Part shown: positions 9,165 through 19,577 of the stretch, piece after piece
How the letters are laid out: every line of letters begins with the position of its first letter
Numbering within the stretch: the stretch's first letter is position 1
Assembly: GCA_022826645.1 (NCBI GenBank)
Contig: JAJDUM010000083.1
Span: 35,347 to 99,346 of the forward strand
Length of the DNA stretch: 64,000 bases
Origin: Candidatus Poribacteria bacterium
GTDB taxonomy: Bacteria > Poribacteria > WGA-4E > PCPOR2b
Direction: 5' to 3'
The notes under the pieces: model-generated
The model's database searches: none
What the model was told of the DNA's origin: nothing
What the model saw: the letters and a program-made list of their open reading frames with translations, nothing else
Made by a program: the position numbers and the translations under genes

Positions 9165-10442
9165 ATGCCACTCGGTTTACAAGCTGAAAACTTACATCAA
9201 TTTTTCGTCCAAGCCTCCGAAAATTGGGCGCAAAGATTTGCCCAAGAACACGCGCCATTCTTGACCCATCTTCCTGCTCCCCTTGGCGAATTGGCAATTA
9301 TGCTTGCATGCTGTGTCATTTTTGTCGCTGTAGTTCCGTTGCTGCCGCTCGGCCTCGTTTTAGCAGAACGGAAGGTCTCCGCCCATATTCAAGATCGCGT
9401 TGGCCCGATGAGAGTGGGACCACACGGAATCCTTCAAACCTTGGCAGATGGCGTTAAGCTCATTTTCAAGGAAGATCACATCCCCCGAGAGGGGGACAGG
9501 TTCCTCTTTGTGGTTTCTCCATACATCATCTTCGCCTGTTCCTTTGCCGTATTTGCCGCAATTCCATTTGGTCAATCTATCTTGGTCAGCAACCTAAATA
9601 TTGGTATCTTTTATATCATGGCAATCTCCTCCGTCGTCGTGATGGGCGTGATTATGGCGGGTTGGGCTTCCAATAGCAAATGGTCGCTCCTGGGTGCGAT
9701 GCGATCAGCCGCACAACTTGTTAGCTATGAGATCCCGATCGGTCTTGGCATTTTGACGGTTGTCATGCTGGTTCAGTCGCTGAATATGCAGGACATTGTC
9801 AAAGGGCAAGACGGGATAGCAAACTGGATCGTTTTTCGGACGCCATTCACCTTTATTGCGTTCTTCGTTTTCTTCATATCAGCGATTGCTGAGGTCAACC
9901 GAACTCCTTTTGACCTACCGGAAGCAGAATCCGAATTGGTCGCCGGTTTTCATACTGAGTATAGTGGGATGCGCTTTGCGCTGTTCTTTATTGCGGAGTA
10001 TGCGAATATGTTCGCCGTCAGCGCGATCGCGGCAACACTGTTCCTCGGCGGCTGGCACGGAATTGTACCCGCGGAGATGTTACCCCAAGCTGGCATCCTC
10101 GGCTTTGTTCTGAGGGCAGTTACACTCGGTGGACTCATCGGTGTGGTTATCAAAACGCTGCTCCTAGTGTTTGTTATGATGTGGCTGCGCTGGACGCTGC
10201 CACGGCTCCGAGTGGATCAATTAATGAACCTGTGTTGGAAATATTTTATTCCAATTTCGTTCTTTAATATTTTGGGGGTCGGAATCTGGGGGCTGATTTT
10301 CCCGACAGATACGCTGCTAAGTATCGTTATCAGCATTGTTGTTATTATACTTGGACTCATTCTTACGTTTGGCGTACTTGGTAAGAGTTTATCTAAGGGA
10401 CCGTCCAATTCGGCGGAGAGGCGAATTTCTGCTACGACCTAA
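9165..10442 (+). CDS. nuoH: NADH-quinone oxidoreductase subunit H
   Basis: Membrane subunit joining the peripheral and membrane arms of complex I, 425 residues with about eight to nine transmembrane helices. Conserved loop residues are present: ERKVSAHIQDRVGPMRVGPHG and the acidic loop EVNRTPFDLPEAESELVAG followed by FHTEYSGMRFALFFIAEY. The first ~40 residues and the last ~25 are longer than in many homologues. The ATG follows AAGGAG. nuoG, which would normally precede nuoH in 14-gene operons, is absent together with nuoE and nuoF. Confidence 0.95.
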   Translation: MPLGLQAENLHQFFVQASENWAQRFAQEHAPFLTHLPAPLGELAIMLACCVIFVAVVPLLPLGLVLAERKVSAHIQDRVGPMRVGPHGILQTLADGVKLIFKEDHIPREGDRFLFVVSPYIIFACSFAVFAAIPFGQSILVSNLNIGIFYIMAISSVVVMGVIMAGWASNSKWSLLGAMRSAAQLVSYEIPIGLGILTVVMLVQSLNMQDIVKGQDGIANWIVFRTPFTFIAFFVFFISAIAEVNRTPFDLPEAESELVAGFHTEYSGMRFALFFIAEYANMFAVSAIAATLFLGGWHGIVPAEMLPQAGILGFVLRAVTLGGLIGVVIKTLLLVFVMMWLRWTLPRLRVDQLMNLCWKYFIPISFFNILGVGIWGLIFPTDTLLSIVISIVVIILGLILTFGVLGKSLSKGPSNSAERRISATT

Positions 10443-10484
10443 AAAACCAAAGGTGCACAAATTTACCTCTAAGGAGGTTTCATT

Positions 10485-11156
10485 ATGCGTCACTATCTGT
10501 CAAATATCTATTTGGGGCTTTATACAGCCCTCGTCGGTATGCGTATCACCTTCAAACAGCTGCTAAAACCCTCTGTCACCCACCAATATCCCTACGATCG
10601 TCCCTTTGAGCAGAAGAAGAATGTGCGCGATATCCCAAAAGGCTATCGTGGAAAGTTACACAACCGCATTGAGGACTGTATCGGTTGTAAAAAATGCGAG
10701 ATGATCTGTCCCGTCGACTGTATTACCATCACCACCCAGAAGTTGCCCAAAGGCGAACGCCTATGGGATAGCATGAACGTGGTTCATCTCAAAGATAGGA
10801 CAGAAATTATCGGCAATATTGAGGGCGACGAAAAACCAGCACCTAATACATCTGTTTCAATCAGCACACGCGACAGTGGGACCGTCACGGTTTCGAGCGA
10901 AGAAATTGCTAATGTCATCGAGCGGAAACCTGTGATTTTCTACCTTGATCAGTTTGACATCGACATGTCGCTTTGTATGTACTGTGGTCTTTGTACCGAG
11001 GTATGTCCAACGGAGTGTCTGATCATGTTTGATAATCTTGGTGACGGAATTGAGTACTCCACTTTTGATCGGACTGACCTTATTTACGAATTTGCAAAGC
11101 CCGAAATGTATGAAAAACCGGGCGATGAATCCATCGAGGCGGAAGCCGCAGATTAA
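10485..11156 (+). CDS. nuoI: NADH-quinone oxidoreductase subunit I
   Basis: The TYKY ferredoxin-like subunit holding clusters N6a and N6b, 223 residues. Two [4Fe-4S] motifs are seen: CIGCKKCEMICP at about 65-76 and CMYCGLCTEVCP at about 164-175. A ~75-residue segment between the two motifs is longer than usual. The ATG has a strong AAGGAGG ribosome-binding site. In complexes without NuoEFG this subunit is a candidate docking point for the electron donor, such as ferredoxin. Confidence 0.95.
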   Translation: MRHYLSNIYLGLYTALVGMRITFKQLLKPSVTHQYPYDRPFEQKKNVRDIPKGYRGKLHNRIEDCIGCKKCEMICPVDCITITTQKLPKGERLWDSMNVVHLKDRTEIIGNIEGDEKPAPNTSVSISTRDSGTVTVSSEEIANVIERKPVIFYLDQFDIDMSLCMYCGLCTEVCPTECLIMFDNLGDGIEYSTFDRTDLIYEFAKPEMYEKPGDESIEAEAAD

Positions 11157-11218
11157 TCTGAACCTAACCAACTCCGACAGAAGATCTTAAAACTAAAACT
11201 GACTAACTGAGTTCACCT

Positions 11219-11737
11219 ATGGAATTGAATCCACAAGAATTGGTTTTTTACCTTTTTGCTCTGCTGACCATTGCATCGGCGGTAGTTGTTGTTACGATCA
11301 AAAATATCGTCTACGCTGCCTTTTCACTAATGGTTACCCTCTTTAGCGTCGCAGGGCTTTATGTTTTCTTACAAGCAGATTTCCTTGCCGCTACCCAAGT
11401 GATCGTCTATGTCGGCGGTATTCTGGTGCTGATCCTATTCGGAGTCATGATGACAAGTGGGAGCTTGGACCTGAAGTTAAAACTTGAACGCGGACAGCTT
11501 TTCTGGGGCGGTGTCGTGTCGCTGACTATCTTCGGCTTACTCCTGAGTGTCATCACGAACACCCCGCAATGGGAAAACGTCGATATAGGGGCATCCCAAG
11601 AACCGACAACGCGAAAGATTGGCGAGATGATTATGAAGGAAGAGTATCTACTGCCGTTTGAGATCGCCTCGATACTGCTGCTGGTTGCACTGATCGGTGC
11701 GGCACTTATCTCTCGCAAGGAGGTCAGGGACGAATGA
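11219..11737 (+). CDS. nuoJ: NADH-quinone oxidoreductase subunit J
   Basis: Membrane subunit of complex I, 172 residues and five predicted transmembrane helices. The conserved segment FLAATQVIVYVGGILVLILF is present and the protein ends LLLVALIGAALISRKE as in the family. Ribosome-binding site is weak. The stop overlaps the nuoK start by four bases, so the two are translationally coupled. Confidence 0.94.
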   Translation: MELNPQELVFYLFALLTIASAVVVVTIKNIVYAAFSLMVTLFSVAGLYVFLQADFLAATQVIVYVGGILVLILFGVMMTSGSLDLKLKLERGQLFWGGVVSLTIFGLLLSVITNTPQWENVDIGASQEPTTRKIGEMIMKEEYLLPFEIASILLLVALIGAALISRKEVRDE

Positions 11738-12042
11738 GCCTACAAAGTTATCTTGTCATCAGCATTATACTGTTCAGCCTTGGAATTTTCTGTGTGTTGA
11801 CGCGTAGGAACGCTATTAGCATCCTGATGGGAATCGAACTAATTCTCAACTCATGTAACCTTAATTTTGCTGCCTTTTCCCGCTACGTGACTCCGCCTGA
11901 TGACATAAGTGGTCAGATTATCGCACTTTTTGGAATTGTCCTTGCTGCCGCCGAAGCCGCCGTATTCTTGGCAATTATTTTGGCAATCTATAGAGAGTTC
12001 AGCACCATCAGTCCCGACGAGACCGATACTTTGAAGGGATAA
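11734..12042 (+). CDS. nuoK: NADH-quinone oxidoreductase subunit K
   Basis: A 102-residue, three-helix membrane subunit, homologous to MrpC. The conserved intramembrane Glu lies in SILMGIELILNSCNLNF and the second in AAAEAAVFLAIILAIYR; both take part in proton transfer in the family. Starts at the ATG overlapping nuoJ, with AAGGAGG upstream. Confidence 0.95.
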   Translation: MSLQSYLVISIILFSLGIFCVLTRRNAISILMGIELILNSCNLNFAAFSRYVTPPDDISGQIIALFGIVLAAAEAAVFLAIILAIYREFSTISPDETDTLKG

Positions 12043-12062
12043 GAAGAGTAGGAGATTATTGT

Positions 12063-14297
12063 ATGCCTGTTGTACCGCTGATTAGTATCATTTTAGTTGC
12101 CCCCCTCGCAGCCTTCGCGTTTTTTGGTCTCCTATCACTGACTGGACGTAACTATGCCCGCCAGGATCTCGTTTCAACCGCAGCAATGCTCGTGGCATTT
12201 GTCTGTGCTGTCCTCCTGTTCACAAATGTTGTCGCGGATCCAGATAAGTATTCGCATGATGGTGCGGAGATACATTCGCTTACTTGGCTCCCGTTGGGCT
12301 CCGTCAACTTTTCTATGGGATTCCTGTTTGACAGCGTGACCTCCGTCATGCTCCTTGTCGTCACGATTGTCAGCAGCCTTGTGCATATCTTCTCAATCGG
12401 ATACATGCACGGTGATCCTCGCTATCCGCGATTCTTTGCCTTCCTGTCGTTATTCTCTTTCTCTATGCTTTTCTTGGTTGTCTCTGACAACCTACTCGGC
12501 ATCTACATCGGTTGGGAGCTTGTCGGTGTCTGCTCCTATCTCCTGATCGGTTTTTGGTTTGAACAGGACGCTCCGGCAAATGCCTGTAAAAAGGCGTTCA
12601 TGACCACCCGTGTTGGTGACGTTGGGATGTTCATCGGTATGATGATGCTTTTCACCAAGTTTCGCACTCTATCGCTCTACGGGACTGACGGTATTTTCGC
12701 GCTCGCCAGTAACTTGACAACTGCTGACATGACTTGGCTATCAATCGCGGGGGTACTGATCTTCTGTGGTGCTGTCGGTAAATCTGCCCAAATCCCCTTA
12801 CACACCTGGTTGCCGGATGCGATGGAAGGACCTACACCTGTCAGCGCATTGATTCACGCCGCAACAATGGTCGCCGCAGGGGTCTATCTTACCGCGCGAA
12901 TGTTCCCGATCTTAACCGCAGATTCATCACTGTTCATTGCCTATGTTGGAGCAATCACGGCACTGGTCGCAGCAACCATCGCCATTGTACGATTTGATAT
13001 TAAACGAGTCCTTGCTTATTCAACCATCAGCCAACTGGGGTATATGATGTTGGCTATTGGTGCAGGAAGCTATGTTGCAGGGCTCTTCCATCTCACGACA
13101 CACGCATTCTTCAAGGCTCTGCTCTTTCTCGGATCCGGTAGTGTGATCCACGCATTCCATGCTGCGCATCATGCTCACGACCACGATCATGAACATGACC
13201 ACGCGCACGGCGATGACCATGCACACGGGGACAATCACGCTGCCTCTTTCGATAGTTTCGGCATTGATCCAGCGCAGGATATGCGCCACATGGGCGGACT
13301 TAGGCATAAGATGCCCATTACTTTCGTGACGATGTTGATTGCAACACTGTCAATCGCCGGTGTGCCTTATATCTTCTCAGGGTTCTGGAGCAAGGATGCT
13401 GTTCTCGTTGAGGTGCTCTACAGGGCAATCTCTTGGAACTCGGTGCATCACTATATCCTGTTTTCCATGGCGGCACTCGCTGCTGTTATCACCGCATTTT
13501 ATATGTTCCGCCTTATCTTTATGACGTTTACCGGGGAACCTCGAAATCAGGAAATGCATGACGGGGCGCACGAATCTCCTTGGAAGATGGCAATTCCACT
13601 GATTATCTTAGCCGTCCTTAGCTTTCCAATTGTCAATAAATGGTCGTTTGAAAAATATGTAAAACAACCCGCGCAACCCCATGTCCACGCGCCAAAGCAT
13701 GCGACATACGATGCAAGTCAAGATGTCTTGCACGCACAACTCGGACTTTCCGATGCTCACGCTGCAGAAGATGCACACAGTGAAGACGCGCATCACGACG
13801 CTGCAGCGGGACATCATAATCCAGATCACGACAAGGCGCATAACATTGTAGTGCCACTCTCTTTTGTTATTGTCATTGTTGGCATTGGGCTATCTGCACT
13901 ATTCTACTACTGGAGAAAAATCTCTGCTGATGCCGTTGCAGCAAGGCTACGCCCGATTTACACGTTGCTATGGAACAAATACTACTTTGATGAATTGTAC
14001 GACGGCGTGCTTGTCGCACTGACTGTCGCCGGTTCAAAGGTGCTCGGACTATTCGATCTGCGGTTCATTGATGGAATTGTCAACGGAGTCGGTGTCGTTG
14101 TACAGGCAGGCTGTGCGCGAGTTTCAGGGTGGTTCGATAACACTTTTGTTGATGGATTGGTCAATTTGGTTGCCCGAATCACTTGGTCCATCGGTGGCAG
14201 AGTCAGAAGGGTGCAAACCGGCATGATCCAAAACTATCTGCTGGCGGTTGTAGGTGGCGTTGTGCTTCTGATCCTAATTTTCCGTGCGCTCTTCTAA
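12063..14297 (+). CDS. nuoL: NADH-quinone oxidoreductase subunit L with two histidine-rich insertions
   Basis: The distal Mrp-like proton-pumping subunit, 744 residues, larger than the usual 610-660. The core is normal: WELVGVCSYLLIGFW, GKSAQIPLHTWLPDAMEGPT and LAYSTISQLGYMMLAIG are intact. Two hydrophilic loops are expanded. The first, at about 362-394, lies after GSGSVIHAFH and alternates His with Asp, Glu, Ala and Gly; the second, at about 538-595, is also His/Asp/Ala rich. Both would be on the aqueous face rather than in the membrane. The C-terminal lateral helix and final transmembrane segment are present. Such His clusters resemble metal-binding loops of zinc transporters, but a role here is inference. 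Confidence 0.95.
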   Translation: MPVVPLISIILVAPLAAFAFFGLLSLTGRNYARQDLVSTAAMLVAFVCAVLLFTNVVADPDKYSHDGAEIHSLTWLPLGSVNFSMGFLFDSVTSVMLLVVTIVSSLVHIFSIGYMHGDPRYPRFFAFLSLFSFSMLFLVVSDNLLGIYIGWELVGVCSYLLIGFWFEQDAPANACKKAFMTTRVGDVGMFIGMMMLFTKFRTLSLYGTDGIFALASNLTTADMTWLSIAGVLIFCGAVGKSAQIPLHTWLPDAMEGPTPVSALIHAATMVAAGVYLTARMFPILTADSSLFIAYVGAITALVAATIAIVRFDIKRVLAYSTISQLGYMMLAIGAGSYVAGLFHLTTHAFFKALLFLGSGSVIHAFHAAHHAHDHDHEHDHAHGDDHAHGDNHAASFDSFGIDPAQDMRHMGGLRHKMPITFVTMLIATLSIAGVPYIFSGFWSKDAVLVEVLYRAISWNSVHHYILFSMAALAAVITAFYMFRLIFMTFTGEPRNQEMHDGAHESPWKMAIPLIILAVLSFPIVNKWSFEKYVKQPAQPHVHAPKHATYDASQDVLHAQLGLSDAHAAEDAHSEDAHHDAAAGHHNPDHDKAHNIVVPLSFVIVIVGIGLSALFYYWRKISADAVAARLRPIYTLLWNKYYFDELYDGVLVALTVAGSKVLGLFDLRFIDGIVNGVGVVVQAGCARVSGWFDNTFVDGLVNLVARITWSIGGRVRRVQTGMIQNYLLAVVGGVVLLILIFRALF

Positions 14298-14387
14298 GCT
14301 AAATGACCGGTCGAACCAATCGGTTCATCAGGAATACAGGTGCTGAAGAAATAAATCTCGAATCAACTTTTAGGAGGATTTCGCTGG

Positions 14388-15890
<1,503 letters not shown>

Positions 15891-15902
15891 GGGGAAACTC
15901 CG

Positions 15903-17360
15903 TTGACAAACATTGCAAGTATTCCTTACTTTATACCAGAAATTGTTTTAGTTGTCTTCGCGGTAGTCATCATCTTATATGATCTGGGGTCGAAGAAGAC
16001 CGGCGGTAATGGCGCTGCCTATCTGGGGCTCATCGGACTTGTGATAGCCGTGATCACAGCACTTGTGATTGGATCCGAAGATCGCTCCCTGTTCCTCGGT
16101 ATGGTCCGGCTTGATAGTTTCGCCATGTTCTTCAAGATTATCATATCTGTTGCCACGGCTGCTACGATTCTGTTTTCGGTCCGTTCTTCTGAACTCGATC
16201 CGGAGACGAAGGGTGAATACTACGCGCTCCTACTTGCAGTGACGTTGGGGATGTATCTGATGGCATCGTCCACCCATCTCCTGATGATCTACCTGTCGCT
16301 CGAAACAGTCAGTCTAACCTCCTACATCCTCGCCGGATTCCTAACGCACAGCCCACGTTCGAGCGAAGCCGCGTTCAAGTATATCACCTTCGGCGCGATA
16401 TCATCGGGGACAATGTTATTTGGCATCTCGCTCCTCTTTGGAATGACCGGTACAGGTGATATCATGCTAATTAGCAGCAAGCTGGGCGAGATGTTCAGTC
16501 AAGGTAATGTGTATCCGCTCGCTGTGCTGCTGTCGATCACGTTTATCCTTGCAGGTGTCGGGTACAAAATTGCTTCAGTACCCTTCCACATGTGGTCTCC
16601 CGATGTGTACGAAGGCGCGCCTATCCCGATTACAGCGTTTCTATCTGTTGCCTCCAAAGCCGCTGGTTTTGCCCTATTCCTTCGCCTGTTCTACTCAGGC
16701 TTCAAGTCGGCAGATGCATCCATTGACTGGTCGATGATGCTGGCTGTTGTCTCCGCCCTTACAATGACCGTCGGCAATCTTGCCGCACTGCCTCAGCAGA
16801 ATGTGAAACGCCTCCTCGCCTATTCGAGTATTTCGCATGGGGGTTTCCTGCTCATGGGAGGTGTGCTGTTGACGAGCGAAGGTCTTCAGGCAATTCTAAT
16901 CTATCTGATTATCTACCTGTTCATGAACCTCGGCGCGTTCTTTGTGGTTATCCTCATTGCAAACGAGGTCGGCAGTGAAACAATTGACGGTTACCGTGGA
17001 TTGGTCTCCCGTGCACCACTCATCGCCGTGTCCATGGCGATCTTCCTCTTCTCTTTGACCGGCTTACCACCCCTTGCGGGGTTCGCAGGGAAATGGATTC
17101 TTTTTGCCGCGGTCATCAAAGAACAGCTTTACTGGCTGGCAGTTATCGGCTTGCTTAACAGCGTTGTCGCGCTTTACTACTATGTGCGAATTGTCAAGGC
17201 GATGTTCCTTGAATCGTCCGATGATACCGAGTCCCTCTCTTTCTCCCCCGGTAGTCTTGTCCTACTCTTAATCTTTGTTGTTCCGACCCTCCTGCTTGGC
17301 ATCTATTGGAACCCACTATACGAGTTGTCCAGAGCCTCACTCGGAAAACTGATGGGTTAG
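15903..17360 (+). CDS. nuoN: NADH-quinone oxidoreductase subunit N
   Basis: Third Mrp-like antiporter subunit, 485 residues with about 14 transmembrane helices. Family segments are YLSLETVSLTSYILAGF, KIASVPFHMWSPDVYEGAP and RLLAYSSISHGGFLLMG. The start is TTG at 15903, twelve bases after the nuoM stop, with a GGGGAAA ribosome-binding site. Last gene of the operon; a strong terminator follows at 17426-17460. Confidence 0.94.
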   Translation: MTNIASIPYFIPEIVLVVFAVVIILYDLGSKKTGGNGAAYLGLIGLVIAVITALVIGSEDRSLFLGMVRLDSFAMFFKIIISVATAATILFSVRSSELDPETKGEYYALLLAVTLGMYLMASSTHLLMIYLSLETVSLTSYILAGFLTHSPRSSEAAFKYITFGAISSGTMLFGISLLFGMTGTGDIMLISSKLGEMFSQGNVYPLAVLLSITFILAGVGYKIASVPFHMWSPDVYEGAPIPITAFLSVASKAAGFALFLRLFYSGFKSADASIDWSMMLAVVSALTMTVGNLAALPQQNVKRLLAYSSISHGGFLLMGGVLLTSEGLQAILIYLIIYLFMNLGAFFVVILIANEVGSETIDGYRGLVSRAPLIAVSMAIFLFSLTGLPPLAGFAGKWILFAAVIKEQLYWLAVIGLLNSVVALYYYVRIVKAMFLESSDDTESLSFSPGSLVLLLIFVVPTLLLGIYWNPLYELSRASLGKLMG

Positions 17361-17425
17361 GGGGAATTGGTTTCCTATAATCTCATTCAAAGTTCATCGC
17401 TACAATTTTTCCGCTGTGTCAATCT

Positions 17426-17460
17426 AAAAAAAGGGCAACCTCCCGTGGCTGCCCTTTTTT
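17426..17460 (+). terminator. Rho-independent terminator of the nuo operon
   Basis: Stem formed by AAAAAAGGGCAACC and GGCTGCCCTTTTTT with a TCCCGT loop and one internal mismatch, ending in six T residues. A run of A precedes the stem, so it could work in both directions. Confidence 0.9.
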
Positions 17461-17536
17461 ATTGGAATGGAGCCTATCTCGCACATTTACCAAGCGCGGA
17501 GCGAGCCCAGCTCAAGATAAAATAAGAAATTTCTGG

Positions 17537-17565
17537 TTGATGCTGCGACTGTTTTTTGATACACT
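17537..17565 (+). promoter_or_regulatory. Possible sigma-70 promoter for the Gfo/Idh/MocA gene
   Basis: TTGATG (17537-17542), 17-base spacer, TACACT (17560-17565): four of six matches in each box. It stands about 95 bases ahead of the ATG at 17660 and downstream of the nuo terminator. Confidence 0.35.
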
Positions 17566-17659
17566 GTTGGGAAATGAGAGGCAGACTTCCGGGACTTGTA
17601 CTTCTTGCATTTACGCTGGGATTTTGTCTGATATAGATTCCTTCCTTTGAGGAGAACCC

Positions 17660-18616
17660 ATGAAAGTAAAACTCGGTTTTATTGGAACAGGCGGTATGGC
17701 AGGGGCTCACATGAGGAACCTGCAAACGTTCGACGATATAGAATTTACCGCGATGTGCGATGTGTCGGAGGAGCGTGCAAAAGGGGCTGCGGAGGAATAT
17801 GGGGGCAACGTCTACACAGACTTCCGTGAAATGTACGACAAGGAAGATCTTGATGCCGTGTACATCTGTACGCCACCCTTTGCACACGGCGAACAAGAGC
17901 GGATCGCTTGTGAAAAAGACATTGCGATGTTCATTGAGAAGCCGATCGCTGCAGACCTAGAGCAAGCGGTTATCATCAATGAGGATGTCCGTCGAAGTGG
18001 CGTGATTACCAGTGTTGGATATCACTGGCGTTACGGGGGCAATGCGCAACATGCGAAGTCTATTCTTGACAAAGAATCGCCGGTTCTCGGCGCGTTGGGG
18101 TACTGGATGGGTGGACTGCCCGGCACCCTCTGGTGGAGAATCCGCGCTCAGTCCGGTGGACAGCATGTCGAACAGACAACCCACATTTTCGACCTAGCGC
18201 GATTTCTTCTCGGAGACGCTAAGACTGTACATGGCGTTGCCACCCGTGGAAGTATGACGGATATTCCGCAGTACGATGTCGACGACCTCAGCATGGTCAA
18301 CATTGAGTTCGAGAGCGGAGCGATCGCCAATATTGCATCATGTTGTGCCATGGACGGTTGGAACCGGGTGCAGCTCGAGGTCTTCTGTCGCGGGTTAGTT
18401 GTGACTGTTGGCGGTGCTAATACCATCAATCGGAAAGGTGAGGAGGACTCACTACCGGAAAATGGGGGGCAAGACCGAGACCGTGTGTTTATTGATGCCG
18501 TCAAGACCGGTGATTCATCCAAAATCCTGTCACCTTACAGCGATGCGTTGGAGACGCTCAGGATTATGATGGCGGCGAGCACATCGTTTGAAACCGGCAA
18601 AGCTGTAGATCTCTAA
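17660..18616 (+). CDS. Gfo/Idh/MocA-family NAD(P)-dependent oxidoreductase
   Basis: A 318-residue cytoplasmic sugar or polyol dehydrogenase. The N-terminal Rossmann fold has the dinucleotide motif GFIGTGGMAGAH (residues 6-17), and the catalytic-site EKP triad follows in FIEKPIAADLEQA. The C-terminal alpha/beta domain carries HVEQTTHIFDLARFLLGD with the conserved His pair. Ribosome-binding site GAGGAGA precedes the ATG. It is followed by a hydroxypyruvate-isomerase-like protein, a pairing typical of sugar/inositol catabolic modules. Substrate unknown. Confidence 0.88.
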   Translation: MKVKLGFIGTGGMAGAHMRNLQTFDDIEFTAMCDVSEERAKGAAEEYGGNVYTDFREMYDKEDLDAVYICTPPFAHGEQERIACEKDIAMFIEKPIAADLEQAVIINEDVRRSGVITSVGYHWRYGGNAQHAKSILDKESPVLGALGYWMGGLPGTLWWRIRAQSGGQHVEQTTHIFDLARFLLGDAKTVHGVATRGSMTDIPQYDVDDLSMVNIEFESGAIANIASCCAMDGWNRVQLEVFCRGLVVTVGGANTINRKGEEDSLPENGGQDRDRVFIDAVKTGDSSKILSPYSDALETLRIMMAASTSFETGKAVDL

Positions 18617-18702
18617 GAGCATGTTTTTTAGTACAGAAATTTCGTTGCAAAGCACCCTCACATCTATTATCGGCTGTGGGTGGAAGCTTAAAGGAGAAAG
18701 GA

Positions 18703-19470
18703 ATGGGTTCAATTAATCAATCAATCTGTTACGGCTGTTTCACTCGTGATGATGCCTCTCCCGAACAAATCATCCAAGAAGCGGCGAAGATTGGATATAA
18801 ATCCGTAGAAATGGCACCACCAGAATATTGGTCCCTCGTGCGTGAAAATGGTATGCGCGTCGCTATTATCGTTGGACATCAATCCCTACCTGATGGTCTC
18901 AACAAACGAGAGAACCATGAGCGTATTGAACAGGAGATTCTGGAGAATCTCGAAGTTGCTGCCGCCAATGATATTCCTGGACTCATCTGCTTCTCAGGCA
19001 ATCGTGAAGGGAAATCAGAGGAGGAGGGGCGGGATAACACCATCGAAGGCCTTTTGCGCGTTGCCAAGGCAGCGGAAGATAAAGGGGTCAATCTCTGCAT
19101 TGAGCTGCTCAACAGCAAAGTGAATCACCCCGATTATCAATGCGACCGCACCCCTTGGGGTGTCGAGGTGTGCAAGGGTGTGAATTCACCGCGTGTCCAG
19201 CTACTTTATGATATCTATCACATGCAGATTATGGAAGGCGATCTCGTCCGGACAATTCAGGAAAGCATTGATTACATCGGGCATTTCCATACAGCGGGGA
19301 ATCCGGGTCGAAAAGACCTTGATGATGAGCAGGAAATTTACTATCCGCCGGTCATGCGTGCAATCGCCGAGACAGATTACGACCTCTATGTTGGACACGA
19401 ATTTGTTCCGAAAGGCGATCCACTCGCTGCGATGCAAGCCGCCTATGATACGTGCAACGTTACCGTATAG
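18703..19470 (+). CDS. Xylose-isomerase-like TIM barrel, hydroxypyruvate isomerase-like
   Basis: A 255-residue AP_endonuc_2/TIM-barrel protein. The C-terminal half matches the hydroxypyruvate isomerase (Hyi) pattern: LCIELLNSK, LLYDIYHMQIMEGDLVRTI, IGHFHTAGNPGR and YDLYVGHEFVPKGDP, which supply the metal-binding Glu, Asp and His residues. I chose the ATG at 18703 because AAAGGAGAAAGGA lies immediately upstream; an in-frame GTG 27 bases earlier is less likely. Probably co-transcribed with the dehydrogenase 86 bases upstream. The true substrate may be a different keto-sugar acid. Confidence 0.8.
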   Translation: MGSINQSICYGCFTRDDASPEQIIQEAAKIGYKSVEMAPPEYWSLVRENGMRVAIIVGHQSLPDGLNKRENHERIEQEILENLEVAAANDIPGLICFSGNREGKSEEEGRDNTIEGLLRVAKAAEDKGVNLCIELLNSKVNHPDYQCDRTPWGVEVCKGVNSPRVQLLYDIYHMQIMEGDLVRTIQESIDYIGHFHTAGNPGRKDLDDEQEIYYPPVMRAIAETDYDLYVGHEFVPKGDPLAAMQAAYDTCNVTV

Positions 19471-19481
19471 TAAATCAATGA

Positions 19482-19517
19482 CGTGGGACGTGAAAAAAGG
19501 GGCTTTCACGTCTCACG
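19482..19517. terminator. Strong hairpin between convergent genes
   Basis: A 14-bp stem, CGTGGGACGTGAAA (19482-19495) with TTTCACGTCTCACG (19504-19517), one G-U pair and an 8-base loop, 11 bases after the isomerase stop. There is no long T tract. The right arm resembles sequences at 489-503 and 60744-60757, so it may be part of a dispersed intergenic repeat that also works as a terminator. Confidence 0.5.
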
Positions 19518-19577
19518 CCTTACGCATAGCAAGATGGAGTGCCTTCCAAACGGATAAAATTGGTCGACCGGTTTCTA

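Noticed and set aside
13148..13245. His/Asp repeats in nuoL as a frameshift artefact
   Set aside because: The frame stays open and returns to the normal NuoL sequence on both sides of both loops.
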